56,061 nucleotides of DNA from Chloroflexota bacterium (GTDB taxonomy: Bacteria; Chloroflexota; Limnocylindria; Limnocylindrales; CSP1-4), in the NCBI GenBank assembly GCA_004297395.1, contig SCUO01000102.1, positions 1 through 56,061 of the forward strand. Reading direction: 5' to 3'. Shown one piece after another: positions 41,907-50,849 of the stretch. Position 1 is the first letter of the stretch; every line of letters begins with the position of its first letter. A program made the translations under genes and the position numbers. The notes under the pieces were generated by a model that had not been told where the DNA came from, did no database searches, and saw nothing but the letters and a program-made list of their open reading frames with translations.

Positions 41907-43530
41907 TCCGGCGCTCGCCCCGTCTTTGCGCAAAGACGATGCGGGCGCCCGGCCGTTTCGGCGCGTCCTCGTGGCGAACCGCGGTGAGATCGCGGTCCGC
42001 CTGATCCGGGCCTGCCACGAGCTCGGGATGGAAGCGGTGGCGGTCTACAGCGACGCGGATGCCGCGGCCGCGCACGTCCGCCTCGCCGACAGGGCGGTCA
42101 GGCTAGGGCCTGCGGCACCGACGGAGAGCTACCTCCGGATCGATGCCATCGTCCAGGCGGCGCTCGACACCGGGGCCCAGGCGATCCACCCGGGCTATGG
42201 CTTCCTCGCCGAGCGTGCCGCGTTCGCCCGGGCGGTCGAGGACGCCGGACTGGTCTTCGTCGGGCCACCATCCGCGGCCATCGATGCGCTCGGCGACAAG
42301 CTCCACGCCCGGCGTACGGCCGCGGCGGTCGGGGTTGCGGCTGTCCCGGGAACGCTGGAGCCGGCGCCGCTGGACCGTCCCGACCAGGTCGCCGGGATCG
42401 TCGCCGAGGCCGAACGGATCGGCTTCCCGCTCCTCGTGAAGGCCGCGGCGGGTGGAGGCGGTCGGGGGATGCGGCGGGTCGCGGCGGCGGCGGACCTGCC
42501 GGCGGCGCTCGTCTCGGGCTCGCGCGAGGCGGCCTCGGCGTTCGGCGACGGCTCGGTCTACCTCGAGCGCGAGATCAGCCCGGCGCGGCACATCGAGGTC
42601 CAGCTCCTTGGCGACGTCGAGGGTCGGGTCGTGGCCATCGGCGAGCGCGACTGCTCCCTCCAGCGACGGCACCAGAAGCTCGTCGAGGAGGCCCCGGCGC
42701 CCGGCCTGACGGTCGAGGAGCGCGTTCACCTCCACGAGATGGCAGTCAGGGTCGCGTCGGCCGCCGGCCTTCGGAACGCGGCCACCGCCGAGTTCCTCCG
42801 GGCGCCCGACGGGACGTTCTACTTCCTCGAGGTCAACACCCGGCTCCAGGTCGAGCACGGCGTGACCGAGCTCGTGACCGGCCTCGACATCGTCCGCGAG
42901 CAGCTCCTCCTGGCGGCCGGCAGGCCGCTCTCGCCCGATGCCCTGGATGCGGCTGCTCGCGCCGCGACCCCGTTCGGCCACGCGATCGAGGTCCGGATCT
43001 CGGCCGAGGATCCCGGTCGTGACTTCGCTCCGACGCCTGGCCGGGTCACCCGCTGGTGGATGCCGTCTGGCCCGGGCGTCCGGGTGGACACCGCCCTCGA
43101 GGCCGGCGATCGGGTCCCCGCCGAGTACGACAACCTGATCGCGAAGGTCATGGTCCACGCCGGCGACCGCGGCGCCGCGATCGATCGGCTCCGGCGGGCG
43201 CTCGACGAGGTCGAGGTCGCCGGCATCCAGACGACGCTGCCGTTCCATCGCTTCGTCGCCCGCGACACATCGTTCCGGGCCGCCGACCTGTCGACCGGCT
43301 GGGTGGGGGAGCGCTGGGACGGCCCGGCCGACCACCGGCGCGCCGTCGAGGCTGCCCAGCTGGCCGCCGGCCTGGCCGCGATGGACGCCGCGGTCGCCGC
43401 GGGCGGCGTCACGGCCGCCCCGCGGCCGGCGACGGCCACATCAGCTACCACCTCCCACGGCGCCGGATCGGCCGACGGCCGCTGGCATCGCTCGGGCCTC
43501 GAGGCAGCCCAGGACCGATGGCCGCGATGA
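41887..43530 (+). CDS. Biotin carboxylase subunit of acyl-CoA carboxylase
   Basis: 547 aa. ATP-grasp biotin carboxylase: [69 protein letters not shown]. The core ends near residue 460, and a loose Ala-rich tail follows without BCCP domain. ATG 41887 overlaps pccB by 20 nt. The first 20 residues (including PSLRKDDAG) lie before the conserved core and carry the perfect palindrome at 41922. Confidence 0.93.
   Translation: MATSRSDPALAPSLRKDDAGARPFRRVLVANRGEIAVRLIRACHELGMEAVAVYSDADAAAAHVRLADRAVRLGPAAPTESYLRIDAIVQAALDTGAQAIHPGYGFLAERAAFARAVEDAGLVFVGPPSAAIDALGDKLHARRTAAAVGVAAVPGTLEPAPLDRPDQVAGIVAEAERIGFPLLVKAAAGGGGRGMRRVAAAADLPAALVSGSREAASAFGDGSVYLEREISPARHIEVQLLGDVEGRVVAIGERDCSLQRRHQKLVEEAPAPGLTVEERVHLHEMAVRVASAAGLRNAATAEFLRAPDGTFYFLEVNTRLQVEHGVTELVTGLDIVREQLLLAAGRPLSPDALDAAARAATPFGHAIEVRISAEDPGRDFAPTPGRVTRWWMPSGPGVRVDTALEAGDRVPAEYDNLIAKVMVHAGDRGAAIDRLRRALDEVEVAGIQTTLPFHRFVARDTSFRAADLSTGWVGERWDGPADHRRAVEAAQLAAGLAAMDAAVAAGGVTAAPRPATATSATTSHGAGSADGRWHRSGLEAAQDRWPR
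41922..41937. promoter_or_regulatory. Candidate parS-like palindrome 3, perfect
   Basis: GTCTTTGCGCAAAGAC, perfect 16-bp palindrome (18 bp with flanking C and G). It lies in the nonconserved 5' end of the biotin carboxylase gene, where protein sequence puts little constraint on the DNA. Within 2 kb of parA. Confidence 0.68.
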
Positions 43531-44273
43531 GCACGAGCGAGACGACCCGCGACCAGGGCGCGGACGCCAACGACGGCCGCGCAACCCCGGTCGAGGGCGC
43601 CGGCCGGATACCCGACCCCCGTGGCGTCCGGGTGAGCCTGGTGCACGCCGCGGCCGGTGCCGAGATCGCAGCGCTCGTTTTGGAGCCGCCGCAGATCCCC
43701 GTCGCGCCGTCGCCGCGCATCGCCGGGCGCGGTGTCCTCGGCGGCACCGGACCGATCCCCCCGGCCACCCCACCGGACCCCGACGACCATCGCCACGTCC
43801 TCGTCGACGGGCAGCCGGCCGAGGCCGAGCTCATCGTTCTCGACGGCGTCCGCGCGATCCTCGCCAGGGGCGGCCCGGCCGGGACGCGCGACCAGGTCCT
43901 GATCATGCCGCCGGCGCCGCCGTCGGGGGCCGCGGCGGGCCTCGTCCGGCGCGAGGTCGTGGTCGGTGGCTGGCGCGTCGAGCTCGAGATCGAGCCCGCG
44001 GCCCGGGCCGCCCTGCGTGAACGGGCGCGGCGAGGCCGCGAGGAGGTCGGGCACGCTGGCCCGACCGAGGTTCATGCCATCATCCCCGGCGTCGTCGTCT
44101 CGGTCTCGGTGGCCGCCGGCGATCCGGTCGCTGCCGGCCAGCAGCTCCTCGTCGTCGAGGCCATGAAGATGCAGAACGAGCTCCGCGCGCCACGGGACGG
44201 CACCATCGAGCGGGTCGCCGTGGCCGCCGGCCGGACCATCGAGGTCGGCGACCTCCTCCTCGTGATCTCGTGA
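43527..44273 (+). CDS. Biotin carboxyl carrier protein with biotin-transfer-like N-terminal region
   Basis: 248 aa. The C-terminal biotinyl domain has [10 protein letters not shown] with the biotinylated Lys, then [12 protein letters not shown]. The preceding part ([26 protein letters not shown], residues about 140-165) resembles the biotin-transfer (BT) domain that sits between carboxylase and carrier in fused propionyl-CoA carboxylase alpha subunits. ATG 43527 overlaps the biotin carboxylase stop (ATGA). So the alpha subunit is split in two here. Confidence 0.87.
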   Translation: MSTSETTRDQGADANDGRATPVEGAGRIPDPRGVRVSLVHAAAGAEIAALVLEPPQIPVAPSPRIAGRGVLGGTGPIPPATPPDPDDHRHVLVDGQPAEAELIVLDGVRAILARGGPAGTRDQVLIMPPAPPSGAAAGLVRREVVVGGWRVELEIEPAARAALRERARRGREEVGHAGPTEVHAIIPGVVVSVSVAAGDPVAAGQQLLVVEAMKMQNELRAPRDGTIERVAVAAGRTIEVGDLLLVIS

Positions 44274-44289
44274 GTTACGGATCGCGCGC

Positions 44290-45975
44290 GTGAGCAATCA
44301 ACGAAAGCCCGACCATGGGACGCCGGATCCTGGCCGGGATCGTTGGCGCGCGGGCGCGCGCGCGCGTGCCTTGGACGCGGCCCCCGAGCGACAGGACCGC
44401 TTCGAGACATCGTCCGGCATCGAGGTTCGCGACCTCTACACGCCCGCCGATACGGCCGGACTCGACGAGGACCGCGACCTCGGCCGCCCCGGCGAGTTCC
44501 CGTTCACCCGGGGGGTCCAGCCGACGATGTATCGGAGCCGCCCCTGGACGATGCGCCAGTACGCCGGCTTCGCCACGGCCGAGGAGACGAACCGGCGCTT
44601 CCGCTACCTCCTCGAGCAGGGCCAGACCGGCCTGTCCGTGGCCTTCGACCTGCCGACCCAGATGGGCTACGACTCGGACGCGCCCGAAGCGGCAGGCGAG
44701 GTCGGCCGGGTCGGCGTTCCGATCTCGAGCCTGGCCGACATGGAGGTCCTCTTCGACCGCATCCCGATGGCCGAGGTCTCGACCTCGATGACCATCAACT
44801 CCACCGCGGCCACGCTCGTGGCGCTCTACGTCGCCGCCGCAGAGCGCCAGGGCGTCGCCCGGGACCGCCTCAGCGGCACGGTTCAGAACGACATCCTCAA
44901 GGAGTACATCGCCCGCGGAACGTGGATCTACCCGCCGGGGCCGTCGATGCGACTGGTGACCGACATCTTCGAGTTCGGGGCGCGGGAGCTGCCACGCTGG
45001 AACACGATCTCGATCAGCGGCTACCACATGCGCGAGGCCGGCGCCTCGGCCGCCCAGGAGCTGGCCTTCACCCTGGCCGATGGGATCGCCTATGTCGAGG
45101 CAGCCCTCGCCCGGGGCCTCGCGATCGACGACTTCGCCCCGCGCCTCAGCTTCTTCTTTGCCGCCTGGTCCGAGCTGTTCGAGGAGGTCGCCAAGTTCCG
45201 GGCGGCCCGCCGGATGTGGGCCCGGATCGTGCGCGAGCGGTTCGGGGCAAAGAACCCCCGGTCGATGGCCTGCCGTTTCCACGTCCAGACCGCCGGCAGC
45301 TCGCTGACTGCCCAGTCGGTCGACAACAACGTCGTCCGGACGGCCTACCAGGCCCTCGCCGCGGTCCTCGGCGGTGCCCAGAGCCTCCACACCAACTCGC
45401 GCGACGAGGCCCTCGCCCTGCCGACCGAGGATTCCGTCCGCCTGGCCCTCCGGACCCAGCAGATCCTGGCCTACGAGGCCGGCGTCACGGAGACGCCGGA
45501 CCCACTCGCCGGCTCGTACTTCGTCGAGACCCTGACCGACGAGCTCGAAGCGGCGGCGGCCGTCTACCTCGCCGAGATCGACGCGATGGGTGGCACGCTC
45601 GCCGCCCTCGACGCCGGGTTCCAGCAGCGCCAGATCCAGGAATCCGCCTACCGCGTCCAGCGGGCGATCGATTCCGGCGACCAGGTCGTGGTGGGCGTCA
45701 ATCGCTTCCGCGACGAGGCGTCGGTCTCGCCGCCGACCCAGAAGATCGACCCCGAGGGCGAACGCCGCCAGGTCGCAGGCCTGCGACGTGTCCGTGCGGA
45801 GCGCGATCCGGCAGCCTGGGAGGCTGCCCTCCGCCGCCTCGACGACGCCGCGCGGGGCACGGACAACCTTCTGCCGCCGATCATCGAAGTGGTCAAGGCC
45901 TACGCCACGGTCGGCGAGATCGCCGACCATCTCCGGGCCGCCTGGGGCGTCCACCGCGAGCTGATCACCGTCTGA
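44290..45975 (+). CDS. Methylmalonyl-CoA mutase large subunit (acyl-CoA mutase, no B12 domain)
   Basis: 561 aa, GTG start. TIM-barrel substrate domain: [43 protein letters not shown]-like block ([21 protein letters not shown] in two halves), [41 protein letters not shown]. The chain ends at RELITV without the C-terminal DxHxxG cobalamin domain, so a separate small subunit must be encoded elsewhere. Converts (R)-methylmalonyl-CoA to succinyl-CoA. Operon with the carboxylase genes. Confidence 0.92.
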   Translation: MSNQRKPDHGTPDPGRDRWRAGARARALDAAPERQDRFETSSGIEVRDLYTPADTAGLDEDRDLGRPGEFPFTRGVQPTMYRSRPWTMRQYAGFATAEETNRRFRYLLEQGQTGLSVAFDLPTQMGYDSDAPEAAGEVGRVGVPISSLADMEVLFDRIPMAEVSTSMTINSTAATLVALYVAAAERQGVARDRLSGTVQNDILKEYIARGTWIYPPGPSMRLVTDIFEFGARELPRWNTISISGYHMREAGASAAQELAFTLADGIAYVEAALARGLAIDDFAPRLSFFFAAWSELFEEVAKFRAARRMWARIVRERFGAKNPRSMACRFHVQTAGSSLTAQSVDNNVVRTAYQALAAVLGGAQSLHTNSRDEALALPTEDSVRLALRTQQILAYEAGVTETPDPLAGSYFVETLTDELEAAAAVYLAEIDAMGGTLAALDAGFQQRQIQESAYRVQRAIDSGDQVVVGVNRFRDEASVSPPTQKIDPEGERRQVAGLRRVRAERDPAAWEAALRRLDDAARGTDNLLPPIIEVVKAYATVGEIADHLRAAWGVHRELITV

Positions 45976-46004
45976 TCCTCGACCCTCGAAAGGGAGGCGC
46001 GATC

Positions 46005-46454
46005 ATGGCCGTTCTGCCGCCGGGCCGGATCCACCACGTGGCCCTCGTCGTCCGCTCGATCGAGGCCAGCGCGGTGCTGTGGCGGGACTACCTGGGCCTT
46101 CGTCTGGAGACGATCATGGACATCGAGTCAGATCACGTCCGGATCGCCTTCCTCGGGGTGGGGGAGTCGAAGGTCGAGCTCGTGGAGCCGACCGATGACA
46201 CGACCGGCGTCGCCCGCTTCCTGGCGACGAAGGGCGAGGGCTTCCACCACCTCTGCATCGAGGTCGGAAACCTGTCGGAGGAGCTGACCCGCCTCGGGAT
46301 CGAGGGCCTCGAGCTCATCGACAGCGCTCCCCGCCGAGGCGCCGAAGGGCCGGTCGCCTTCATCCATCCGCGATCGTGTGGCGGCGTCCTCGTCGAGCTC
46401 ATCGAAGCACCGGGCGGACCGTCCTGGCGAAGCCTGGGCTATCCCCCCGGCTGA
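46005..46454 (+). CDS. mce: Methylmalonyl-CoA epimerase (VOC family)
   Basis: 149 aa. VOC fold with metal ligands RIHHVALVV (His10/11), GFHHLCIEV, and the terminal Glu of GGVLVELIEAP. The segment LVEPTDDTTGVARFLATKGEG is nearly diagnostic of methylmalonyl-CoA epimerases. Converts the (S)- to the (R)-epimer between carboxylase and mutase. AGGGAGG precedes ATG 46005. Ends overlapping the convergent 46439 gene by 16 bp. Confidence 0.93.
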   Translation: MAVLPPGRIHHVALVVRSIEASAVLWRDYLGLRLETIMDIESDHVRIAFLGVGESKVELVEPTDDTTGVARFLATKGEGFHHLCIEVGNLSEELTRLGIEGLELIDSAPRRGAEGPVAFIHPRSCGGVLVELIEAPGGPSWRSLGYPPG

Positions 46455-47092
46455 TCCGTGCGCGGGCGGCGCCGGCGGAGCCGCGCGATGAGCCGGGCGA
46501 GCGCCAGGATGCCGATTGCGATCACGCCCTGGCGCCACAGCCAGGCCCTGCCGCCCGGGTCGTCGGGTCCGGCGATGAGCGGCTCGCCGAGGGGCGTGAT
46601 GCGGATCAGCGGGACGCCACGGAGCATCTCGGCGATCTTCGAATCTGGAGCGGTCCACGGGCTGCAGCCGATCATCAGACCTGGCACGCCGGCGGCACGA
46701 ACCAGCCTCGGGAGGAGTGGATCGCGGATCGCAGGGTCGGTGACTTCCTCGGCCCGACACCGCACCACGCGACCCGGGAGCAAGATCTCGACCCCCGGGT
46801 CCACCAGCAGGTTCCGGTACCACTCGGTCTTCGTGCCGAACCCGGCAAGGACCCATGCCGAGCCGTCCTCGATCAGGTAGCTCAGCGGCGTTTCGCGAAT
46901 CACTCCGCTCCTCCGGCCTCGTACCCGGAGCAGCAAGATGTAGCCGCCGATCGGCGTGCCGATCCATGGTCCCAGGCCCAGGCGATGCGCGGGCACCATG
47001 AACCAGCGGTTGAGGACCTTGAGGCTGCGGTTCACCCAGCGAACCGCGAGTGCCGTCAACGGCGGCAAGGGCGCAAGGCCGAGTTCGGTCAT
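46439..47092 (-). CDS. Nitroreductase/deazaflavin-dependent oxidoreductase family protein
   Basis: 217 aa. Split-barrel DDN-like fold: GGYILLLRVRGRRSGVIRETPL, GSAWVLAGFGTKTEWYRNLL, and EILLPGRVVRCRAEEV. A hydrophobic helix and an Arg-rich tail end the chain. Probably uses F420 or flavin with an unknown substrate. Convergent to mce. Confidence 0.8.
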   Translation of the reverse strand: MTELGLAPLPPLTALAVRWVNRSLKVLNRWFMVPAHRLGLGPWIGTPIGGYILLLRVRGRRSGVIRETPLSYLIEDGSAWVLAGFGTKTEWYRNLLVDPGVEILLPGRVVRCRAEEVTDPAIRDPLLPRLVRAAGVPGLMIGCSPWTAPDSKIAEMLRGVPLIRITPLGEPLIAGPDDPGGRAWLWRQGVIAIGILALARLIARLRRRRPRTDQPGG

Positions 47093-47193
47093 GACCCGAT
47101 GATCGGCGCTGCGGCCTCGTTACGGCAGGGCCGGAGAGCGGTTCGGGGCGGGCCTCTTGACCCGGCTCGGCTGGACTGGCTCGGCGGTCGCGC

Positions 47194-47664
47194 TCAGAGC
47201 GACCAGGCGAGGATGACCGCCGGGGAGAGGTCGGCCCGGCGGGCGAAGACCACCAGGTCGCCGGCGACCTGGCGGATCCACGGCTTCTCCTCGCGCGGCA
47301 GCTGCCCGATCTCCTCCTCGACCAGCTCGATCCAGCGGCCGGCGATGGCGTCGATGTCGCGATCGGAGACGCGGGCGATGCCGGTGATCCAGGACGGATC
47401 GACCCGCTCAACCGTCCGTTCACCGATGTCACCGGGCCCATCCATCTCCCGTCGGGCATCCAGGAAGTCGATCGGCTCGGCGCCGCCGGTCACGTCCCGG
47501 ATCGCTTCGCTGAAGCGGTCGAGCCAGGTCGGATCCATGGCCCCGCCGAGTGAGATATGGGCATCGAACCGGCCGGGCGCGTCGAGCCCGGCCCAGTCAT
47601 CGATGCTGATCGCGAGGAGGATCTCACGGCTCTCACCGGCGACGAGGTCCATGAGGAAGCCCAC
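47194..47664 (-). CDS. Conserved hypothetical protein, 156 aa
   Basis: Acidic soluble protein starting MGFLMDLVAGESREILLAI. It contains DFLDARREMDGPG and ends DLVVFARRADLSPAVILAWSL. The Asp/Glu/Trp-rich centre (WITGIARVSDRDIDAI) suggests a folded helical domain. Gene lies 39 bp downstream of sucD on the same strand, so it may be co-transcribed with sucCD. No family recognised. Confidence 0.6.
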   Translation of the reverse strand: MGFLMDLVAGESREILLAISIDDWAGLDAPGRFDAHISLGGAMDPTWLDRFSEAIRDVTGGAEPIDFLDARREMDGPGDIGERTVERVDPSWITGIARVSDRDIDAIAGRWIELVEEEIGQLPREEKPWIRQVAGDLVVFARRADLSPAVILAWSL

Positions 47665-47703
47665 GGGCGTGCTCCGGTCTCGGGTGGCGGTTTCTGGGAC
47701 GGG

Positions 47704-48588
47704 TCAGCCGCGGAAGCCGGCGGCGCGCAGCAGGCTGGGCAGCTCGGTGGGGGAGCCGGCGACCTTGAATCCCGCCGCCTCGAGCGCAGTGACCTTGGAC
47801 GCCGCGGTCCCGGCGCCGCCCGAGATGATCGCCCCGGCGTGGCCCATCCGCTTGCCCTCGGGGGCGGTTCGGCCGGCGATGAAGGCGACCTTCGGGATGT
47901 CGGCCATATGTTCCGCGGCCCACGCGGCGGCCTCCTCCTCGGCCGCCCCGCCGATCTCGCCGATGAGGACGAGGGCCTCGGTCTCGGGGTCGTCGCGGAA
48001 CAGCTGGAGGACGTCCAGGAACTGGGTCCCGATGACCGGGTCGCCGCCGATCCCGATGCAGGTCGACTGGCCCAGGCCGGCGTCGGTCATGGCCTGGACG
48101 GCCTCGTACGTCAGCGTGCCGGAGCGGGACACGACACCCACCCGGCCCTCGCGGTGGATGGAGCCCGGGATGATGCCGACCTTGGCCCGACCCGGGGAGG
48201 TGGCGCCCGGGCAGTTCGGGCCGATGAGGCGGGCGCCGGCGAGCCGGACCTCCTCGACGACCGGGATCATGTCGAGGACCGGGATGCCCTCGGTGATGCA
48301 GAAGACGGTCTTGATCCCGGCGGCCACGGCCTCGAGGACGGCGTCGGGCGCGCCGCCGGCCGGGACGAAGATGCAGGACGCGTTGGCGCCGGTCTGGGCG
48401 ACGGCCTCGGCGACCGTATCGAAGACCGGGACCGTGCCCTCGAGGGCGGTCTGGCCGCCCTTGCCGGGCGTCATCCCGGCCACGATGTTGGTGCCGTAGG
48501 CCTGCATCGCGAGGCTGTGGAACTCGCCCTCGCGACCGGTGATGCCCTGGACGACGAGGCGCGTCTCGCGACCGATGAGGATGCTCAT
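47704..48588 (-). CDS. sucD: Succinate-CoA ligase (ADP-forming), alpha subunit
   Basis: 294 aa. N-terminal CoA-binding Rossmann domain ([14 protein letters not shown]), [17 protein letters not shown], and the phospho-His motif [12 protein letters not shown] near residue 245. Forms a complex with SucC. ATG 48588 overlaps the sucC stop (ATGA). Interconverts succinyl-CoA and succinate with formation of ATP. Confidence 0.96.
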   Translation of the reverse strand: MSILIGRETRLVVQGITGREGEFHSLAMQAYGTNIVAGMTPGKGGQTALEGTVPVFDTVAEAVAQTGANASCIFVPAGGAPDAVLEAVAAGIKTVFCITEGIPVLDMIPVVEEVRLAGARLIGPNCPGATSPGRAKVGIIPGSIHREGRVGVVSRSGTLTYEAVQAMTDAGLGQSTCIGIGGDPVIGTQFLDVLQLFRDDPETEALVLIGEIGGAAEEEAAAWAAEHMADIPKVAFIAGRTAPEGKRMGHAGAIISGGAGTAASKVTALEAAGFKVAGSPTELPSLLRAAGFRG

Positions 48589-49769
48589 GCGGCCGTCCCG
48601 CGGGCCGCCGCAACGGACTTGGCCGCGGCCTCGTCGAGCGTCGCCGCAGTCTCGAACCGGGCTGCCTCGAGGAGGGCCGCGGCCTCCTCGGCGTTCGTGC
48701 CGACGATCCGGACGACCATCGGCACATCCCGCTCCTGCTGGGCCCGGGCCTCGATGAGGCCGCGGGCGACCTCGTCGCCGCGGGTGATGCCGCCGAAGAT
48801 GTTGACCAGGATGGCCTTGACATTGGGGTCATCCAGGATCAGGCGCATCGCCGCGGCCACGCGATCGGCCTTGGCACCGCCGCCGATGTCGAGGAAGTTG
48901 GCCGGCTCGCCGCCGGCCCGCTTGACCAGGTCCATCGTCGTCATCGCCAGGCCGGCCCCGTTGACCATGCAGCCGATGTCGCCGTCGAGCTTGATAAAGG
49001 TAAGGTCGTAGCGCCGGGCCTCGACGTCGGCGGGGTCCTCGGCGTCCAGGTCGCGGAGGGCCTCGTGGCCGGGGTGACGCGTCAGGGCCGAGTCATCGAG
49101 GGTGATCTTGGCGTCGAGGCACACGAGCCGCTCGACCGGCACACCCTGGGCACCGTGCTCGCGGATGACCGCGAGGGGATTGATCTCGACGAGGTCGGCG
49201 TCGTTGGCGAGCATCGTCCTCAGGAGGCCCTTGGCGATCGCAGCCCCGGCCTTCCAGTGGGCCCCGAAGCCGATCTTGAAGGCCAGCTCGCGGGCCGCGT
49301 AGTCGGGCAGGCCCAGGAGCGGGTCGACGTGCTCGTACACGATCGCCCCGGGGTTGTCCCTCGCGACCTGCTCGATCTCGACGCCGCCCTCGGCCGAGCC
49401 GATGAACATGAGCCGCTTCGTCGAGCGGTCCAGGAGGACGGAGAGGTAGTACTCCTTGACGATCTCGGCGGCCGGGCCCACGAGGACCCGGCGAACCGGC
49501 AGCCCCTTGATCTCGAGGGCCAGGATCTGGGCCGCGACATCCTCGGCCTCGTCGGCCGAGCCGGCCAGCTTCACGCCGCCGGCCTTGCCCCGGCCGCCGA
49601 CGAGGACCTGGGCCTTGATGACGACCTTGCCGGTCGCGTTCGCGGGGTCGGCCAGGAACTTCACCGCGGCAGCCCGGGCCTGGGTGGGGGTTCGGGCCAC
49701 CTCCCACGGCGGGACCGGCAGCCCCTGGGCGACGAGCAGGGACTTCGCGTCGGCCTCGTGGATCTTCAC
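48585..49769 (-). CDS. sucC: Succinate-CoA ligase (ADP-forming), beta subunit
   Basis: 394 aa. ATP-grasp domain ([12 protein letters not shown] start; [20 protein letters not shown] in the glycine loop), [33 protein letters not shown]. Starts with GTG 49769. TACCAT lies 6 nt upstream as a -10 box, so the message would be leaderless. Confidence 0.95.
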   Translation of the reverse strand: MKIHEADAKSLLVAQGLPVPPWEVARTPTQARAAAVKFLADPANATGKVVIKAQVLVGGRGKAGGVKLAGSADEAEDVAAQILALEIKGLPVRRVLVGPAAEIVKEYYLSVLLDRSTKRLMFIGSAEGGVEIEQVARDNPGAIVYEHVDPLLGLPDYAARELAFKIGFGAHWKAGAAIAKGLLRTMLANDADLVEINPLAVIREHGAQGVPVERLVCLDAKITLDDSALTRHPGHEALRDLDAEDPADVEARRYDLTFIKLDGDIGCMVNGAGLAMTTMDLVKRAGGEPANFLDIGGGAKADRVAAAMRLILDDPNVKAILVNIFGGITRGDEVARGLIEARAQQERDVPMVVRIVGTNAEEAAALLEAARFETAATLDEAAAKSVAAARGTAA

Positions 49770-49775
49770 CTTGGC

Positions 49776-49781
49776 ATGGTA
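49776..49781 (-). promoter_or_regulatory. -10 box of sucCD (leaderless arrangement)
   Basis: TACCAT on the minus strand, 6 nt before the GTG start. The nearby inverted repeat CCCGGGG-ACT-CCCCGGGG (about 49792-49809) falls at the -35 position and may also end the upstream LLM transcript. Confidence 0.5.
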
Positions 49782-49818
49782 GCGGAGCGACCCCGGGGGA
49801 GTCCCCGGGCCGACCGCC

Positions 49819-50712
49819 TCACGACATTCGGGCCAGATGGACCGTTCGTGCCTCGGCGATCCGGTCGAGCGACGCGTCCGACTTCGAGATCGACCAGACC
49901 AGCGCGTCGTCGACGCCGAGGGCAGCCAGCTCGTCGAGGAAGTCGGCCAGGCCGGTCGCGTCGGCGTCCAGGCTGAGGGCGTCGCCAGTGCCGGAGCCGG
50001 GGTCTCGAAGCTGGATCCCGATCGTGCGCCGGATCGTCGCCGGGTCGCGCCCGACCGCCTCGCATGCGGCGCTCAGGCCCGCCAGCCGGGCCCGCAGCCG
50101 TTCGTCGACCCGGCCGAACCAGGCCGTGTTCCAGGCGTCGGCCCAGGTCGCGGTCAGCTGGAGCATGCGCTCGCCCTTCGAGGCGACGAGCACCGGCACC
50201 GGCCGCAGCGGCGGCGGGAGGAGGACGGCATCCGCAACCTCGCGCCATCGTCCCTGGAAGCTCACCCGCTCGCCACGCAGGAGCCGGGTCGTGATCTCGA
50301 GGTCCTCGGCGAAGCGCCCGACCTTGTGGTCGACGGGGTAGCCGAAGGCCTCGTACTCCGGGTCGTGCCAGCCCGAGCCGAGGCCCAGGATGGCGCGCCC
50401 GCCCGAGAGGTCGTCGAGGGTCGCTGCCATCTTGGCCATGAGGGCCGGGTTGCGGAACGACGAGCACATGACGAGGGCGCCGAGCTCGACCCGCGAGACG
50501 ACCGGGGCCAGCGCGGCCAAAGTGGTCCAGGCCTCCCGGACGCCCTCCTCGGGCTCACCGGCAACCCGGAACAGCAGGTGATCGAAGACCCAGACCGAGT
50601 CGAGGCCGGCGGCCTCGGCATGGCGCGCAAAGGCGGCCGTCTCCTCGAATGTCGGGGCCCTGCCGTCGGCGGTGTCGCCGTCGGCGAGCGGTACGGTCAC
50701 GCCAACTCGCAT
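49819..50712 (-). CDS. LLM-class F420-dependent oxidoreductase
   Basis: 297 aa. Luciferase-like monooxygenase fold: MRVGVTVPLADGD start, EAAGLDSVWVFDHLL, ALVMCSSFRNPALMAKMAATLD as the central block (22 residues, residues about 85-106), LGLGSGWHDPEYEAFGYP, VPVLVASKGERML. The pattern GSGWHxxEYxAFG is typical of F420-dependent LLM enzymes. ATG 50712 lies 7 nt after a TAGACT -10 box, so it is probably leaderless. Substrate unknown. Confidence 0.87.
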   Translation of the reverse strand: MRVGVTVPLADGDTADGRAPTFEETAAFARHAEAAGLDSVWVFDHLLFRVAGEPEEGVREAWTTLAALAPVVSRVELGALVMCSSFRNPALMAKMAATLDDLSGGRAILGLGSGWHDPEYEAFGYPVDHKVGRFAEDLEITTRLLRGERVSFQGRWREVADAVLLPPPLRPVPVLVASKGERMLQLTATWADAWNTAWFGRVDERLRARLAGLSAACEAVGRDPATIRRTIGIQLRDPGSGTGDALSLDADATGLADFLDELAALGVDDALVWSISKSDASLDRIAEARTVHLARMS

Positions 50713-50719
50713 CCAGCGG

Positions 50720-50725
50720 AGTCTA
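50720..50725 (-). promoter_or_regulatory. -10 box of the LLM gene (leaderless arrangement)
   Basis: TAGACT on the minus strand with 7 nt to ATG 50712. Same hexamer as other -10 boxes in this window; no clear -35. Confidence 0.5.
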
Positions 50726-50836
50726 GCGGCGCCGGTGGCAGCGCCCACGACCGACCGGACAACCGCCGGGACACGGGCCGTCCGGCCCGGCCGGCCCGTG
50801 CCGTTCGGGGCTCCGGCGGGGCGGGGGGTGCGGGGC

Positions 50837-50842
50837 TAGAAT
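50837..50842 (+). promoter_or_regulatory. -10 box of the icd-sdh operon (leaderless arrangement)
   Basis: TAGAAT followed by 7 nt and ATG 50850. The predicted transcription start coincides with the first base of the start codon. No obvious -35. An ATG at 50841 lies within the -10 box and cannot be translated from this promoter. Confidence 0.55.
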
Positions 50843-50849
50843 GCCTCCC

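Noticed and set aside
46376-48499. 700-codon plus-strand frame opposite 46439-48588
   Set aside because: Antisense of sucD and neighbours; Ser/Arg/Pro-rich without any domain.
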